Counted from the stretch's first letter, positions 26,818-35,425 are shown. The stretch is 64,000 nt of DNA from SHZI01 sp963802215 (GCA_963802215.1 CAWDHQ010000001.1:1488001-1552000); one strand, 5' to 3'. The notes: generated by a model from the letters alone, not told the origin. Made by a program: numbers and translations.

Positions 26818-27691
26818 GACCCGCTCCCGCCGGTTCCCGCGTCACGGAGCCGGCTTCCGCATCGGCCCGGGCGGCCTCCGCCAGCAGCCGGTCAAGCGCA
26901 GGCAGCTCCGCGTCCCACTCGATCAGCGTCGGCACGGGCCCGAGCAGGCGCCGCGCGTCCCGGTAGAGCGCCCACACCGACTCCGTCACCGGCGCGCTGT
27001 GGGTGTCGATCAGGATGCCGTCCGCCACCGTGTGCCCGGCCAGGTGGATCTCGCCGACCAGCCCGGGAGGAACCGCCCGCAGGTACTCCTGCGCGTCGAA
27101 GCCGTGGTTCACGGCGCTCACGTGGATGTTGTTCACGTCGAGCAGGATTCCACACCCCGCCCGCCGGGCGAGTTGCACCAGGAAGTCCCACTCCGTCATC
27201 TCCGCGCCCTCGAACTGGAGGTAGCTGGAGGCGTTCTCGACGAGGATCTGGCGCCCGAGGTAATCCTGCACGGCCGCGACCCGCGCGGCCGTGTGGCTTA
27301 GCGCGGCCTCGGTGCAAGGCAGCGGCAAGAGGTCGTTGAGGAAGATGCCGTCGGCAGAACCCCAGCAGGCGTGATCGGAGACCAGCGCGGGCTCGGCCCG
27401 CCTCACGAGTCGCCGGAGGCGGTGGAGGTGGTCGGGGTCCAGCGGGTCGGCGCCGCCGAGGGACAGCCCGACGCCGTGCAGGCTCAGCCCGTAGTCACGC
27501 CGGACGGCGTCGAGCACCTGCAACTGGCGCCCGCCGTCGGCAAAGAAGTTCTCGCTGTGGACCTCGACCCAGGGGATCGGGGGCCGCCGGGCCAGGAATT
27601 CATCGTGATGGGCGCTCCGCAGGCCGATTCCGGCTCGCGCCGGAATCGGCCGGGAGGCCGTCGATGGCATCGTTGCCGATGCCGGGGTCAC
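26801..27691 (-). CDS. bufB: DUF692 multinuclear non-haem iron oxidase (MNIO) BufB
   Basis: The 296-residue TIM-barrel protein has the MNIO pattern. It has GIGLRSAHHDEFLARRPPIPWVEVHSENFF, shown here in parts (about residues 20-50), and HGVGLSLGGADPLD (about 72-85). VSDHACWG (about 104-111) carries metal-binding His, followed by ILVENASSYLQF, GILLDVNNIHVSAVNHG (about 183-199) and GEIHLAGH. MNIO enzymes modify Cys residues of RiPP precursors, giving thiooxazole groups in bufferins. GTG 27691 abuts the bufA stop; ATG 27670 is an alternative start. Confidence 0.92.
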   Translation of the reverse strand: MTPASATMPSTASRPIPARAGIGLRSAHHDEFLARRPPIPWVEVHSENFFADGGRQLQVLDAVRRDYGLSLHGVGLSLGGADPLDPDHLHRLRRLVRRAEPALVSDHACWGSADGIFLNDLLPLPCTEAALSHTAARVAAVQDYLGRQILVENASSYLQFEGAEMTEWDFLVQLARRAGCGILLDVNNIHVSAVNHGFDAQEYLRAVPPGLVGEIHLAGHTVADGILIDTHSAPVTESVWALYRDARRLLGPVPTLIEWDAELPALDRLLAEAARADAEAGSVTREPAGAGRALVA

Positions 27692-27970
27692 TCAGGAAGC
27701 CTTCTCGCCGGCGGTCAGTGAACCACCCATCTTCTCGCACTCGCCCTTGCCGACGTTCTTCCACTCGGCGGGATCGTTGTCGGCCTTGGCCTGGCCCTGG
27801 CAGGAGTGGCCATTGGCGGCGCAGGCATTCTCGCCCGCCTTGGCGATGCCGTAGCACTTCTCCTTTTCGCCCTGGCCTGCAGCAGCGTGGGAGCCGGCCT
27901 GCGCCGTGGCAGCGCCGAAAGCCAGCAGGGTGCCGATGGCCGTGGACAGCAGCATGGAATTAGCCTTCAT
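27692..27970 (-). CDS. bufA: DUF2282 bufferin precursor peptide BufA
   Basis: The 92-residue precursor has a Sec signal peptide (MKANSMLLSTAIGTLLAFGAATAQA) and the DUF2282 core EKCYGIAKAGENACAANGHSC (about residues 37-57). NDPAEWKNVGKGECEKMGG follows. Four Cys (39, 50, 57, 78) are conserved in bufferin-1-type peptides. Those are oxidised by BufB/BufC, exported, and bind copper in the periplasm. GGAGAGAAAG upstream is a good ribosome-binding site. It is the first gene of bufA-bufB-bufC, transcribed divergently from an exported methyltransferase. Copper binding here is by family knowledge. Confidence 0.93.
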   Translation of the reverse strand: MKANSMLLSTAIGTLLAFGAATAQAGSHAAAGQGEKEKCYGIAKAGENACAANGHSCQGQAKADNDPAEWKNVGKGECEKMGGSLTAGEKAS

Positions 27971-28028
27971 GGATCTTTCTCTCCTTGTGGTTTTGGTTTT
28001 GGTCTTATCGCTCAGGCGTGCCGGTTGG

Positions 28029-28053
28029 ATCGGCCGGACAGTGGAAACCTTAC
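28029..28053 (-). promoter_or_regulatory. Candidate ECF-type promoter for bufA
   Basis: On minus, GTAAGG (28053-28048) is followed 15 bases later by CGAT (28032-28029), about 60 bases before the bufA start. It is close to the GTAACC-N16-CGAA pattern reported for SigF-controlled bufferin operons in Caulobacter. The spacer differs by one base and both boxes have mismatches. Confidence 0.3.
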
Positions 28054-28099
28054 AGGGTTAGTCTGAATACTAGGCCAACAGATACGCAAGGGTAGCCCC

Positions 28100-28837
28100 G
28101 TGCAACGCATCATCCGAATCGCGACCGTCCTGCTGGTCGCCAGCCTGGCCCTGCCGGCCTGCGCCGGGGAACCGGCGCCCGCGCCGCCACCGGACGGTCC
28201 CGCCGTCTATACCCTGACCGACCCCAGCCCCGACGGCATCGGCAAGGTCTACATGGGGCGGGAGATCTCCTTCGTGATGGGACATCGGGGTGCTGGCTGG
28301 CTCGAGCGGCTCACGCGTGAGGCGGAGGAACGCACCGACCTCCTGCTCGACAACCTCCCTCTCGAGGCCGATGACGTGGTCGCGGACATTGGCGCCGGCA
28401 CGGGATACTTCAGCCTGCCCATCGCTGCCCGCGTGCCCCGGGGCCGGGTACTCGCCGTGGACATCCAGCAGGAGATGCTCGACATCGTTGCCCGCCGCAC
28501 GAAGTCGGCTGGGATCCGGAACGTGGAGAGCATCCTCGCGACCGAGACGGATCCGGGCTTACCGGCCGGGACCGTGGACCTGGCACTGATGGTCGACGCC
28601 TACCACGAGTTCTCCCATCCGCGGGAGGTCATGACCGGCATCGTCCGGGGACTGAAGAGTGGTGGCCGCGTCGTGCTGATCGAATACCGGGGCGAGGACC
28701 CCGCGGTGCCGATCCTGGAACTGCACAAGATGACGCAGGCTCAGGCCCGCCGGGAGATGACGGCGGTCGGCCTCGAGTGGGAGGAAACTAAGACGGTGCT
28801 GCCGCAGCAGCACTTCATGGTCTTCCGGAAGCCGTAG
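28100..28837 (+). CDS. Exported class I methyltransferase-like protein
   Basis: The 245-residue protein begins with a signal sequence ending LALPACAGE; LPAC could be a lipobox. A complete Rossmann methyltransferase follows: motif I VVADIGAGTGYFSLPIAARVP (about residues 93-113), VLAVDIQQEMLDIV (about 118-131), LALMVDAYHEFSHPREVM (about 157-174) and GLKSGGRVVLIEYRGED. Proteins of this kind, with a signal peptide ahead of a UbiE-like domain, recur in proteobacteria, but how SAM would be available outside the cytoplasm is unclear. The start is GTG 28100. The stop is in a REP unit. Confidence 0.8.
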   Translation: MQRIIRIATVLLVASLALPACAGEPAPAPPPDGPAVYTLTDPSPDGIGKVYMGREISFVMGHRGAGWLERLTREAEERTDLLLDNLPLEADDVVADIGAGTGYFSLPIAARVPRGRVLAVDIQQEMLDIVARRTKSAGIRNVESILATETDPGLPAGTVDLALMVDAYHEFSHPREVMTGIVRGLKSGGRVVLIEYRGEDPAVPILELHKMTQAQARREMTAVGLEWEETKTVLPQQHFMVFRKP

Positions 28838-28889
28838 GAACGCCGACCGGCGCGGCGCCAACAGGGGTCGCGCCGGTCGGCGCTCCTAC
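28834..28889. repeat. REPIN (diverged, CGACCGGCG loop)
   Basis: An inverted pair of GTAGGAACGCC/GGCGCTCCTAC heads with CGACCGGCG loops. The TAG of each unit is the stop codon of the adjacent convergent gene (28835-28837 plus, 28886-28888 minus). Confidence 0.85.
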
Positions 28890-29146
28890 ACCACTTCCAC
28901 GTAGACGACGGGGATGTTCTTGCGCTCCGCGTAGGCCTCGGCGAACTGGGTGGCGATTTCCTCGTCCATGGGCTCGTTGCTGAGCAGGGTCCGAAAGTGC
29001 CAGGTGCGCGTGCGGATCTCCCCGCCGAACACCCGTTCTATCGTGGCAAACGTGGCCGGCGACCCGTCACGCCGCTGGCAGTACACGCGCAGGAAATCCC
29101 CACCCGCGCAGGTGACGTCGTGATCCCGAACTACCTGGACTGTCAT
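28886..29146 (-). CDS. Small conserved-looking hypothetical protein
   Basis: This 86-residue protein without signal peptide is probably a mixed alpha/beta fold (TVQVVRDHDVTCAGGDFLRVYCQRRDG..., ending IPVVYVEVV). No family was recognised. ATG 29146 is preferred because GGAGGAGC precedes it at good spacing. The stop TAG is in the REPIN. Confidence 0.6.
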   Translation of the reverse strand: MTVQVVRDHDVTCAGGDFLRVYCQRRDGSPATFATIERVFGGEIRTRTWHFRTLLSNEPMDEEIATQFAEAYAERKNIPVVYVEVV

Positions 29147-29269
29147 GGCCTGTTGCTCCTCCCGACAGTGGGTGAGTAGCAAGGGTCATGCCATGGCTAC
29201 CCGGTCACAGCCCGGGACGGCAGCTGGGCACTTATGTGAAGCCCGGCGACGGTACGGTGACCAGAATTG

Positions 29270-29857
29270 TCACTTGGTGACGGCCACCGCCAGTCCGGGT
29301 TCGGCCCGGGTCGGAATGCGCACCAGTTCACCGTCGAGCTGGCGGAGCTGCTCACCCCGCGCATAGCCCGACCGGGCGGGCAGGCCCAGCTCCCGGGCCG
29401 CGATGGCGTTGAGCCGCGGCGCGCCCGGCTTCAGCACCCGGAGCGCCCCCGTGTAGTCGGCCAGGTACAGGGGCTTCCCCGTCCGGGCCACCAGGTCCGC
29501 GTCCACGATGGAGAAATACCGGCGCTCGGGGGCGGCCGCTCCATGGGTGTGCCAGAGGGCCACCAGCTCGAACCCATCCGGCACGATCAGCCGTGCCCGG
29601 ATCCGGTCCGCGCCGGAATGCCCCGGAACGACGGAGTAGTGGAAATCGCTTCCCCGGCGCAGCACCGCGCCAAGGAACTCCCGGTCCTCCCGGATCGACC
29701 GGGCATTGACGGCGGCACTGGCCGCGATCACGGCGTCGAGCTCGGAAGCGAAGGCGATCACCGAAGGGGCCCCGTCCCCGGCCGGGGCGCCGCCTGCCCG
29801 GGCCACCCCGCTGACGGCCGCCAGGATCAGTATCAGAACCAGTGTCTTGCGCTGCAC
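29270..29857 (-). CDS. Secreted DUF4329 (JAMM-like) protein
   Basis: The 195-residue protein has a signal peptide (MQRKTLVLILILAAVSGVARA). The rest resembles DUF4329: a Glu-containing strand FELVALWHTHGAAAPERRYFS (about residues 95-115), then IVDADLVARTGKPLYLADYTGALRVLKPG. The HTHG...S-x-x-D pattern is the zinc-site motif of JAB/JAMM deubiquitinase-like domains. DUF4329 domains also occur in toxin C-termini, but here the domain is a stand-alone exported protein. Enzyme activity is inferred only. Confidence 0.7.
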   Translation of the reverse strand: MQRKTLVLILILAAVSGVARAGGAPAGDGAPSVIAFASELDAVIAASAAVNARSIREDREFLGAVLRRGSDFHYSVVPGHSGADRIRARLIVPDGFELVALWHTHGAAAPERRYFSIVDADLVARTGKPLYLADYTGALRVLKPGAPRLNAIAARELGLPARSGYARGEQLRQLDGELVRIPTRAEPGLAVAVTK

Positions 29858-30088
29858 GTTGCCTCTCCCATCGGGTGACTGATGGGTGAGGGAGTCTCGG
29901 CACGCGGGGGGGCTGAATCCCGAGGCTTTCCCGACTTATGCCGAGGCTTGTCTCACTTATGGTCCCGGAACCTTCGGGAAATCTTCGGGCCCACGAAATT
30001 CAGGTACTTGCGAGGCCCGGCGACGCTGGTCCGGTTGGGCCCGCGGGGTTAAAGTTGCGCGTCCCTCCCGAGGCCCCCAGCGCACCCG

Positions 30089-32554
30089 ATGACTGCCGGC
30101 AGCCCCCCTCCCGACGCCACCGCTGATGCCACGCTTCGCCGGGGCTTCCGGGTGGGCGACTGGGACGTGCGCCCCCTCCAGGGGGTCATCGAGCAGGGCG
30201 GCCACCGGGTGCACGTGGAGCCGAAGGTGATGGACGTCCTGGTGTGCCTGGCCCGGCGGCCCGGCGAGGTCGTGACCCGGGACATGCTGCTCGACGACGT
30301 GTGGAAGGGCGTCGTGGTGACCGACGACGTGGTCACCCGCTGCATCTCGGAACTCCGCACCATCCTGCGGGATACCGGACGCGACCGGCGCTTCATCCGG
30401 ACCATCCCGAAGCGCGGCTACAGCCTGCTGGTCCCCGTGGAGCCCCTGGGCGACGGTCCGCCAGCGGCATTGGCCACGGTGCCTGCTCCCGCAGCCACCG
30501 GCGATATGGCGCCCGGCACCGCCCCGACACCCGTCCGGCGTGCGGTGGACGGTGCCGCGCGGGCGGCCCGCCAGACCGTCACCACCGCCCGGAACCTGGT
30601 GCGCTCCGCCCTCCTCGGCATCGGACTGATCATCGTCACGGTGGTCGCCCTGGCCCTGATCTTCGGCGGGGAGGACGGCGTCAAGGTCGTGGTGGATCCG
30701 GACGACGGTCCGGTGGACGCGCCGGCCGCGCCGCCCGCCGCCGGCCCGAAGATCCGCTCGGTGGCGGTCCTGCCGCTCGTCAATCTGAGTGGCAATCCGG
30801 AACACGAGTACTTCAGCGACGGACTCGCCGAGGACATCCGCAACGCGCTGATCGGCGTCAGCGGACTTCGCGTCGCGGCACGGACCTCGTCCGTGGCGTT
30901 CCGCGACAAGCCGATGGACGTGCGGGAAATCGCCCGGCAACTGAACGTGGAGGCGCTGCTCGAAGGCACGGTGCGCATCGCCGACGCAAAGCTCCGCGTG
31001 ACGACCCAGCTGACGGACGGCCGCACCGGCTATCCGATCTGGGCATCGAGCTTCGAGCGGCCCGTCACCAACAAGCTGTCGCTGCAGACCGAGGTGGCCG
31101 ATGCCATCATCCGGCAGATCTCGCCCTCGATCGCGGCGGTCGGGAGTCCGACGGCCGCCGCGACCGGCAACGAGCAGGCCCACGACGCCTACCTGCTGGG
31201 CCGCTACTACTGGAACCAGCGCACCCGGGAGAGCATCGAGCGCTCCATTGGTCATTTCGAACAGGCCCTGGCCCGGGACCCGGATTACGCCCTGGCCTAC
31301 TCGGGCCTGGCGGATGCCTGGTCACTGCTGAACGACTACGGTGACCGGTCGCTGGCGGAAGTCGCGCCGAAGGCGCGCCAGTACGCGCTGAAGGCGCTCG
31401 ACCTGGACCCCGATCTGGCGGAAGCCCACGCCTCACTCGGCATGGTCCTCATGCGCAGTGGCGATCCGAAGGGCGCACAGGCCGAATACCAGAAGGCCGT
31501 CAGCCTGCAGCCCGGCTATGCCACGGGCCAGATGTGGCTCGGCGTTCTCTGGCTGGGCCAGGGCAACGCGACCCGGGCCGCAGAGTCGTTTGCGATCGCC
31601 CTCCAGCTCGACCCGCTGAACATGGCCGTGCAGGTCAATTACCTGTCATCCCTCATCGCACTCGGCAACCTCGATCGCGCGCGGGACGAAGGCCAGCGCC
31701 TGCTGGCCCTGTCACCGAGCGAGAAGCTGCAGAAGATCCTCTGGCACGTGAGCCTCGAGCGGGGTAGCTACGACGAGGTGCTGGCCCTGGCGGTCGGGCG
31801 CGCGGGCAGCGTCGAGACCGCGCCTTACCTCAACGACGCGGTGATCGAGGCGCTGATCTACCTGCAGCGCTTTGACGAAGCCGGCCGCATGATCGCCGGG
31901 AATCGCGGCACCATGGAGCTGCCCCGGCGCCTCTTCCTTGAAGCGAGCCTGGCCGTCGGACGCCGGGATGCCGGCACGCTGCGGCGGGTGGCGTCCGAAC
32001 TGGTCAGTCCGGCGGTCGTGGCGGAAATTTCCGCGCCCTTCCAGGGCTGCTCGCGGCAGTGGGCCGGCCTGTGGCTGGGCATCGCCGACCTGCTGGACGA
32101 CAGGCCGGCGGAGGCGCGGAAGCACTTCCGGACGGCGGCGAACGAGACCCTGCCGGTGATCTGCGAGGACGACACGCCGGCCCTGCGGCTGGTGGCGCTC
32201 GCCTATGCGCTGGAAAGCCAGGCCCGCGCGGACGCCGCAGACCTGCCTGCCGCGATCGCCGACGCGCGCCGGGAGATGGATCGATTGCGCGCGCTGGGCT
32301 GGAACGACGCCTGGTTCGGCACTGCCGAGATTGCCATCGCGATGCTGAGCGGTGACGAGCAGGGTGCCACCACGCTGCTCCGGGACATCCGCCGCCGGGG
32401 CCTGCAGCCCTACGGCCGGATGCGCACGTCACCCCTCTTCGACCGCCTGTGGGACCAGCCGCCGCTCGCAGAAGCGCGTCCCGCGCTCGCGGCGGAATTC
32501 GAGGCGGCGCGCCAGCGCGCTGCCTCCCTGAACCTGGCGAAGCTGGGGCTGTAG
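30089..32554 (+). CDS. CadC-like winged-helix membrane regulator with TPR domain
   Basis: The 821-residue protein has an OmpR/CadC-type DNA-binding domain at about residues 12-115 (GDWDVRPLQGVIEQGGHRVHVEPKVMDVLVCLA region; VVVTDDVVTRCISELR; FIRTIPKRGYSLLV). One transmembrane helix follows near 172-192 (LLGIGLIIVTVVALALIF). A TolB-like/FlgO-like domain comes next (SVAVLPLVNLSGNPEHEYFSD, about 227-247, to about 340), then C-terminal TPRs to the end. Such one-component regulators sense periplasmic signals through the C-terminal part. Its targets are unknown; it stands alone, and its stop is in a REP. Confidence 0.88.
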   Translation: MTAGSPPPDATADATLRRGFRVGDWDVRPLQGVIEQGGHRVHVEPKVMDVLVCLARRPGEVVTRDMLLDDVWKGVVVTDDVVTRCISELRTILRDTGRDRRFIRTIPKRGYSLLVPVEPLGDGPPAALATVPAPAATGDMAPGTAPTPVRRAVDGAARAARQTVTTARNLVRSALLGIGLIIVTVVALALIFGGEDGVKVVVDPDDGPVDAPAAPPAAGPKIRSVAVLPLVNLSGNPEHEYFSDGLAEDIRNALIGVSGLRVAARTSSVAFRDKPMDVREIARQLNVEALLEGTVRIADAKLRVTTQLTDGRTGYPIWASSFERPVTNKLSLQTEVADAIIRQISPSIAAVGSPTAAATGNEQAHDAYLLGRYYWNQRTRESIERSIGHFEQALARDPDYALAYSGLADAWSLLNDYGDRSLAEVAPKARQYALKALDLDPDLAEAHASLGMVLMRSGDPKGAQAEYQKAVSLQPGYATGQMWLGVLWLGQGNATRAAESFAIALQLDPLNMAVQVNYLSSLIALGNLDRARDEGQRLLALSPSEKLQKILWHVSLERGSYDEVLALAVGRAGSVETAPYLNDAVIEALIYLQRFDEAGRMIAGNRGTMELPRRLFLEASLAVGRRDAGTLRRVASELVSPAVVAEISAPFQGCSRQWAGLWLGIADLLDDRPAEARKHFRTAANETLPVICEDDTPALRLVALAYALESQARADAADLPAAIADARREMDRLRALGWNDAWFGTAEIAIAMLSGDEQGATTLLRDIRRRGLQPYGRMRTSPLFDRLWDQPPLAEARPALAAEFEAARQRAASLNLAKLGL

Positions 32555-32604
32555 GAGCGCCTTCAGGCGCGATCAGCATTCATCACACCTGAAGGCGCTC
32601 CTAC
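32551..32604. repeat. REPIN
   Basis: Inverted REP pair; the left unit supplies the TAG stop (32552-32554) of the CadC-like gene. Confidence 0.9.
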
Positions 32605-32621
32605 CCGTCCGGTGGCGTCGT

Positions 32622-33011
32622 TCACTCCTCAGTGAGCTGCAGCTGGACGCCATTCGCCAGCGCGGGGTCCAGGTCCCGCACCTGCCACCCGTCCGCACCG
32701 GTCCGGGCCGGGCTGGAAAACGCGCCGTCACCGAGACGCTGCAACTCGTCCGCCAGTGAGGGGACGCCCAGGGACAGGAGGAAGAAGCCTTCCCCGCGTT
32801 CGGCCAGGAAGCGGCCGGGCACCGAGTCGTCCCGGGTCGGCTGGACGAGCACCAGCCAGGTGTCGCCGATGCGGAAGCGGGCGGCGATCACGCCCCGCTC
32901 CGGGAGCTCGTCCCGCCGGGCAACCGTCAGGCCCAGCAGGCGCTCCCAGGCCGGTATCGCAGCGTCCAGGTCGCGAACGATGAAGTTCAGGTGGTGAAGG
33001 CTGCGAATCAT
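32622..33011 (-). CDS. VOC-family (glyoxalase/dioxygenase fold) protein
   Basis: The 129-residue single VOC domain starts MIRSLHHLNFIVRDLDAAIPAWERLLG, shown here only for its His/Asp pattern. The first metal-ligand His is in HHLNFIV, and the C-terminal strand is ANGVQLQLTEE with Gln where a Glu ligand often sits. It could be a methylmalonyl-CoA-epimerase-like or resistance-type VOC protein. The product cannot be told. It is divergent from the sigma factor gene, 82 bases away. Confidence 0.78.
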   Translation of the reverse strand: MIRSLHHLNFIVRDLDAAIPAWERLLGLTVARRDELPERGVIAARFRIGDTWLVLVQPTRDDSVPGRFLAERGEGFFLLSLGVPSLADELQRLGDGAFSSPARTGADGWQVRDLDPALANGVQLQLTEE

Positions 33012-33093
33012 GGCGTCTGGCCCCGCGGCTTGAGGGTGAACCGGCAGCTATACTGCATCATCGCGGCGCCCACCCCCGCCGCGCGGGGCGCGA

Positions 33094-33693
33094 ATGAGTG
33101 AATCCCGGGCATCCCGCCCAGCCGGACTGACGGCCGATGAGCTGCCCGGCTACCGGTCGGCACTACTGCGCTACGCGACACTGCAGGTCCGTGAACCCGC
33201 CGTCGCGGAGGACCTGGTCCAGAACACGCTGGTCGCTGCGCTCCAGGCCCTGGACAGCTATCGCGGCGACGCATCGCCGACCACCTGGCTCATCGGCATC
33301 CTGAAGCGCCAGATCATCGACCACTACCGGCGCATGACCCGGGAGACACCGCTGCCCGTGAGCGGCACCGGCGACGACCCGGATGGGGACGCGGACCTGC
33401 TCGACAGGCTCTTCGCCCGCGACGGTCACTGGGCAACGAAGCCGGCCGTCTGGTCGGATCCCGAGGGCAGCCTCCGGCAGGAGGACTTCCTGGCCGTGCT
33501 CGAGGCCTGCCTCAAGGGCCTGGCGGGCCAGTCCGGCCGGGTGTTTGCCCTCCGGGAGATCATGGAACTCGAACCCGATGACATCTGTAAGGATCTGGGC
33601 ATCAGCCAGTCCAACTACTGGGTGCTGATGCACCGGGCCCGGCTGCGCCTGCGCCAGTGCGTGGAGCGGGGCTGGATGCCCGAAGGGAGCTGA
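33094..33693 (+). CDS. ECF-type RNA polymerase sigma factor
   Basis: The 199-residue protein has sigma region 2 (YRSALLRYATLQVREPAVAEDLVQNTLVAAL region, about residues 23-55, then SPTTWLIGILKRQIIDHYRR at about 64-83). Region 4 follows (LPSGR-like FALREIMELEPDDICKDLGISQSNYWVLMHRARLRLRQ, about 150-187). The spacing fits the longer ECF groups. Its partner is the short Cys-rich anti-sigma gene that begins at its stop codon. Bufferin and related MNIO operons are often under such ECF pairs, and bufA lies 5 kb away, so regulation of that operon is a reasonable guess. Confidence 0.9.
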   Translation: MSESRASRPAGLTADELPGYRSALLRYATLQVREPAVAEDLVQNTLVAALQALDSYRGDASPTTWLIGILKRQIIDHYRRMTRETPLPVSGTGDDPDGDADLLDRLFARDGHWATKPAVWSDPEGSLRQEDFLAVLEACLKGLAGQSGRVFALREIMELEPDDICKDLGISQSNYWVLMHRARLRLRQCVERGWMPEGS

Positions 33694-33881
33694 AGCTGGA
33701 TACCTGTCGGGACATTTCCGCGCTGGTCTCCCGGGCGATGGACGGACGGCTGTCGCTCGGCGAGCGGCTGCGGGTTCGGGTGCACCTGATGATTTGCGGC
33801 GCCTGCCGGCGGTTCGCGCGGCAGGTGCAGCTGTTGCGCTGGGGCGCCCGACAGCTGGGCAGGAAGGGCACCGGCCCGTAG
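33690..33881 (+). CDS. Short zinc-finger anti-sigma factor
   Basis: The 63-residue protein has the zf-HC2/ZAS core: a Cys near the start (DTCRDISALVSRAMDG), then RVHLMICGACRRFARQ with the His-x3-Cys-x2-Cys zinc pattern. It ends without a membrane segment. It probably holds the preceding ECF sigma factor. No ATG fits. CTG 33690 overlaps the sigma stop (CTGA) and CTG 33696 lies 6 bases after a perfect AAGGGAG. GTG 33657 would add 11 residues inside the sigma gene. The stop is in a REP unit. Confidence 0.8.
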   Translation: MKLDTCRDISALVSRAMDGRLSLGERLRVRVHLMICGACRRFARQVQLLRWGARQLGRKGTGP

Positions 33882-33931
33882 GAGCGCCTTCAGGCACGAC
33901 AGACACCGATCGCGCCTGAAGGCGCTCCTAC
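33878..33931. repeat. REPIN
   Basis: Inverted REP pair between convergent genes. TAG at 33879-33881 ends the anti-sigma gene, and the minus-strand TAG at 33928-33930 ends the Gly-rich-tail gene. Confidence 0.9.
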
Positions 33932-34338
33932 AACCGGATGCGGCCGCCGCCGGGCACGCCACCGCCACCTAGACCACCGCCGCCACCGAAGCCGCCCGCG
34001 GCATCGGGGACGATCAGCGACGACGCCTGCTCGCGGCGCATATCCTCGAGTTTCTGCATGGTCTCGACCAGTGCGCCGTTGGCCGCCGCGGCAAAGTTCT
34101 GCACCGCCTGCTCCAGCGAGTCGCCGGGAATCTCGAAGCTCAGGGGCAAGGCACCCATGCGGGACATCAGCTGGGTCTGCCCGACGTAGAGCACGGGTCG
34201 TGCCGCGTCGGGCTTGCCGGTCCGGTCGATGGGCGTGAGGCGCTGGATCGTGCCGACCCGGCGGTCTGTAAAGATTTCTTCCTGATAGAGGTCGTTCTCC
34301 TCCATCTTCAGTTCGAGATCGAGAGGTTGCTCGGCCAT
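33928..34338 (-). CDS. Hypothetical protein with Gly-rich tail
   Basis: The 136-residue cytosolic protein starts MAEQPLDLELKMEENDLYQEE. The middle has FTDRRVGTIQRLTPID and FEIPGDSLEQAVQNFAAAANGALVETMQKLEDMRR, a helix. It ends in a flexible glycine run (GGFGGGGGLGGGGVPGGG) and RIRL. No family was recognised for certain. The last four residues and the stop come from the REP unit. Confidence 0.7.
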   Translation of the reverse strand: MAEQPLDLELKMEENDLYQEEIFTDRRVGTIQRLTPIDRTGKPDAARPVLYVGQTQLMSRMGALPLSFEIPGDSLEQAVQNFAAAANGALVETMQKLEDMRREQASSLIVPDAAGGFGGGGGLGGGGVPGGGRIRL

Positions 34339-34428
34339 CGGCTTGCGTCCGCGGAAATCGGGCGCAAAGGATAGCAGACCGGCCCGCCCGGCCGTACTTG
34401 CCAGGCCGATATTGCTACCATCTTCGGC

Positions 34429-35409
34429 ATGGCAGCGAATGGCAGAAATCCCGCCCGCGATGGCTACACCGGCTTCGCCGAAGTGGTCGTCAGCGTCAGT
34501 CATTTCGGCAAGGTCGACGGCCTCCTCCGCGCCGGGGGCTGGGACCTGCTCCATGCGGGCCCGGGCGCCCCGGAACTGCCCAGGGCATGGGGCCTGAAGC
34601 CCGGGGCGCGGATCGAGGAGCAGCTGCTCCACGTGCCCTCCATGCCCTACGGCTACCTGCGGTTCACGTGCATCAGCGACGTCGCCCAGGTGCCCATCCG
34701 CCCGCTCGATGCGCGCCCCTGGGAAAGTGGTGGGCTGTGGCTGCTCTACACGCGCTCGTCGGACGATGCCGCGCTCTCCCGCGCGCTGGGCGACGCCGGC
34801 TGGCCCACAGTGCGCGGCGTGCACGGCTTCGACTTCGGCGACCTTGCCGTGAAGGAGGCGCACCAGCACGGGCCCGACGGCACGGTGCTCTCCATCATCG
34901 AGCAGCTGAAGCCGCCGCTGTCGATCCCGGCACCGAAGCTCACCCACGTCTTCAACGCCGCCATCGTCGTCCGCGACTTCGACAAGGCCCGCGAGTTCTT
35001 CGTCGACAAGCTCGGCTTCAGCCCCTGGATGGAACTCGAGTGGAGCGGCGACAACCCGGGGCTGACGCTGCTGGCTGACCTTGCCGCATTCCGCGGCGTG
35101 AAGGCCATCAGGACGGCGATCGTGCACCCGACGGGCGCGAACCTCGGCTCCGTGGAGCTCATCGGCTGGGACGGCGCGCCGGACGGCCGGGATTTCTCCG
35201 AGCGCACGAAGCCCCCCAACCTCGGCGCCATGGCCCTGCGCTTCGGTGTGCAGGACCTCGCCGCGCACCTGGAGCGCCTGCGGGGACAGGGGATAGTGCC
35301 GGTTCGCGCAGTGACGGAGCTCGTGCTCGAGCCCTACGGCCGCGTGCGCCTCGCGCCGGTGCGCTCACCAGACGGCGTGTGGCTCGAGTTCTTCGAAGTG
35401 CTGGCCTGA
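34429..35409 (+). CDS. Two-domain VOC-family protein
   Basis: The 326-residue protein has two VOC (glyoxalase/bleomycin resistance/dioxygenase) halves. The first is about residues 15-155 and is degenerate. The second is about 170-322, starting THVFNAAIVVRDFDKAREFFVDK-like and ending GVWLEFFEV. His in LTHVFNAA and Glu in LEFFEV are the likely metal ligands of half two. The substrate is unknown. It heads a plus-strand run with srkA, another VOC-like gene and a dehydrogenase. Confidence 0.8.
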   Translation: MAANGRNPARDGYTGFAEVVVSVSHFGKVDGLLRAGGWDLLHAGPGAPELPRAWGLKPGARIEEQLLHVPSMPYGYLRFTCISDVAQVPIRPLDARPWESGGLWLLYTRSSDDAALSRALGDAGWPTVRGVHGFDFGDLAVKEAHQHGPDGTVLSIIEQLKPPLSIPAPKLTHVFNAAIVVRDFDKAREFFVDKLGFSPWMELEWSGDNPGLTLLADLAAFRGVKAIRTAIVHPTGANLGSVELIGWDGAPDGRDFSERTKPPNLGAMALRFGVQDLAAHLERLRGQGIVPVRAVTELVLEPYGRVRLAPVRSPDGVWLEFFEVLA

Positions 35410-35425
35410 CAGTGCGGGCACCGCA

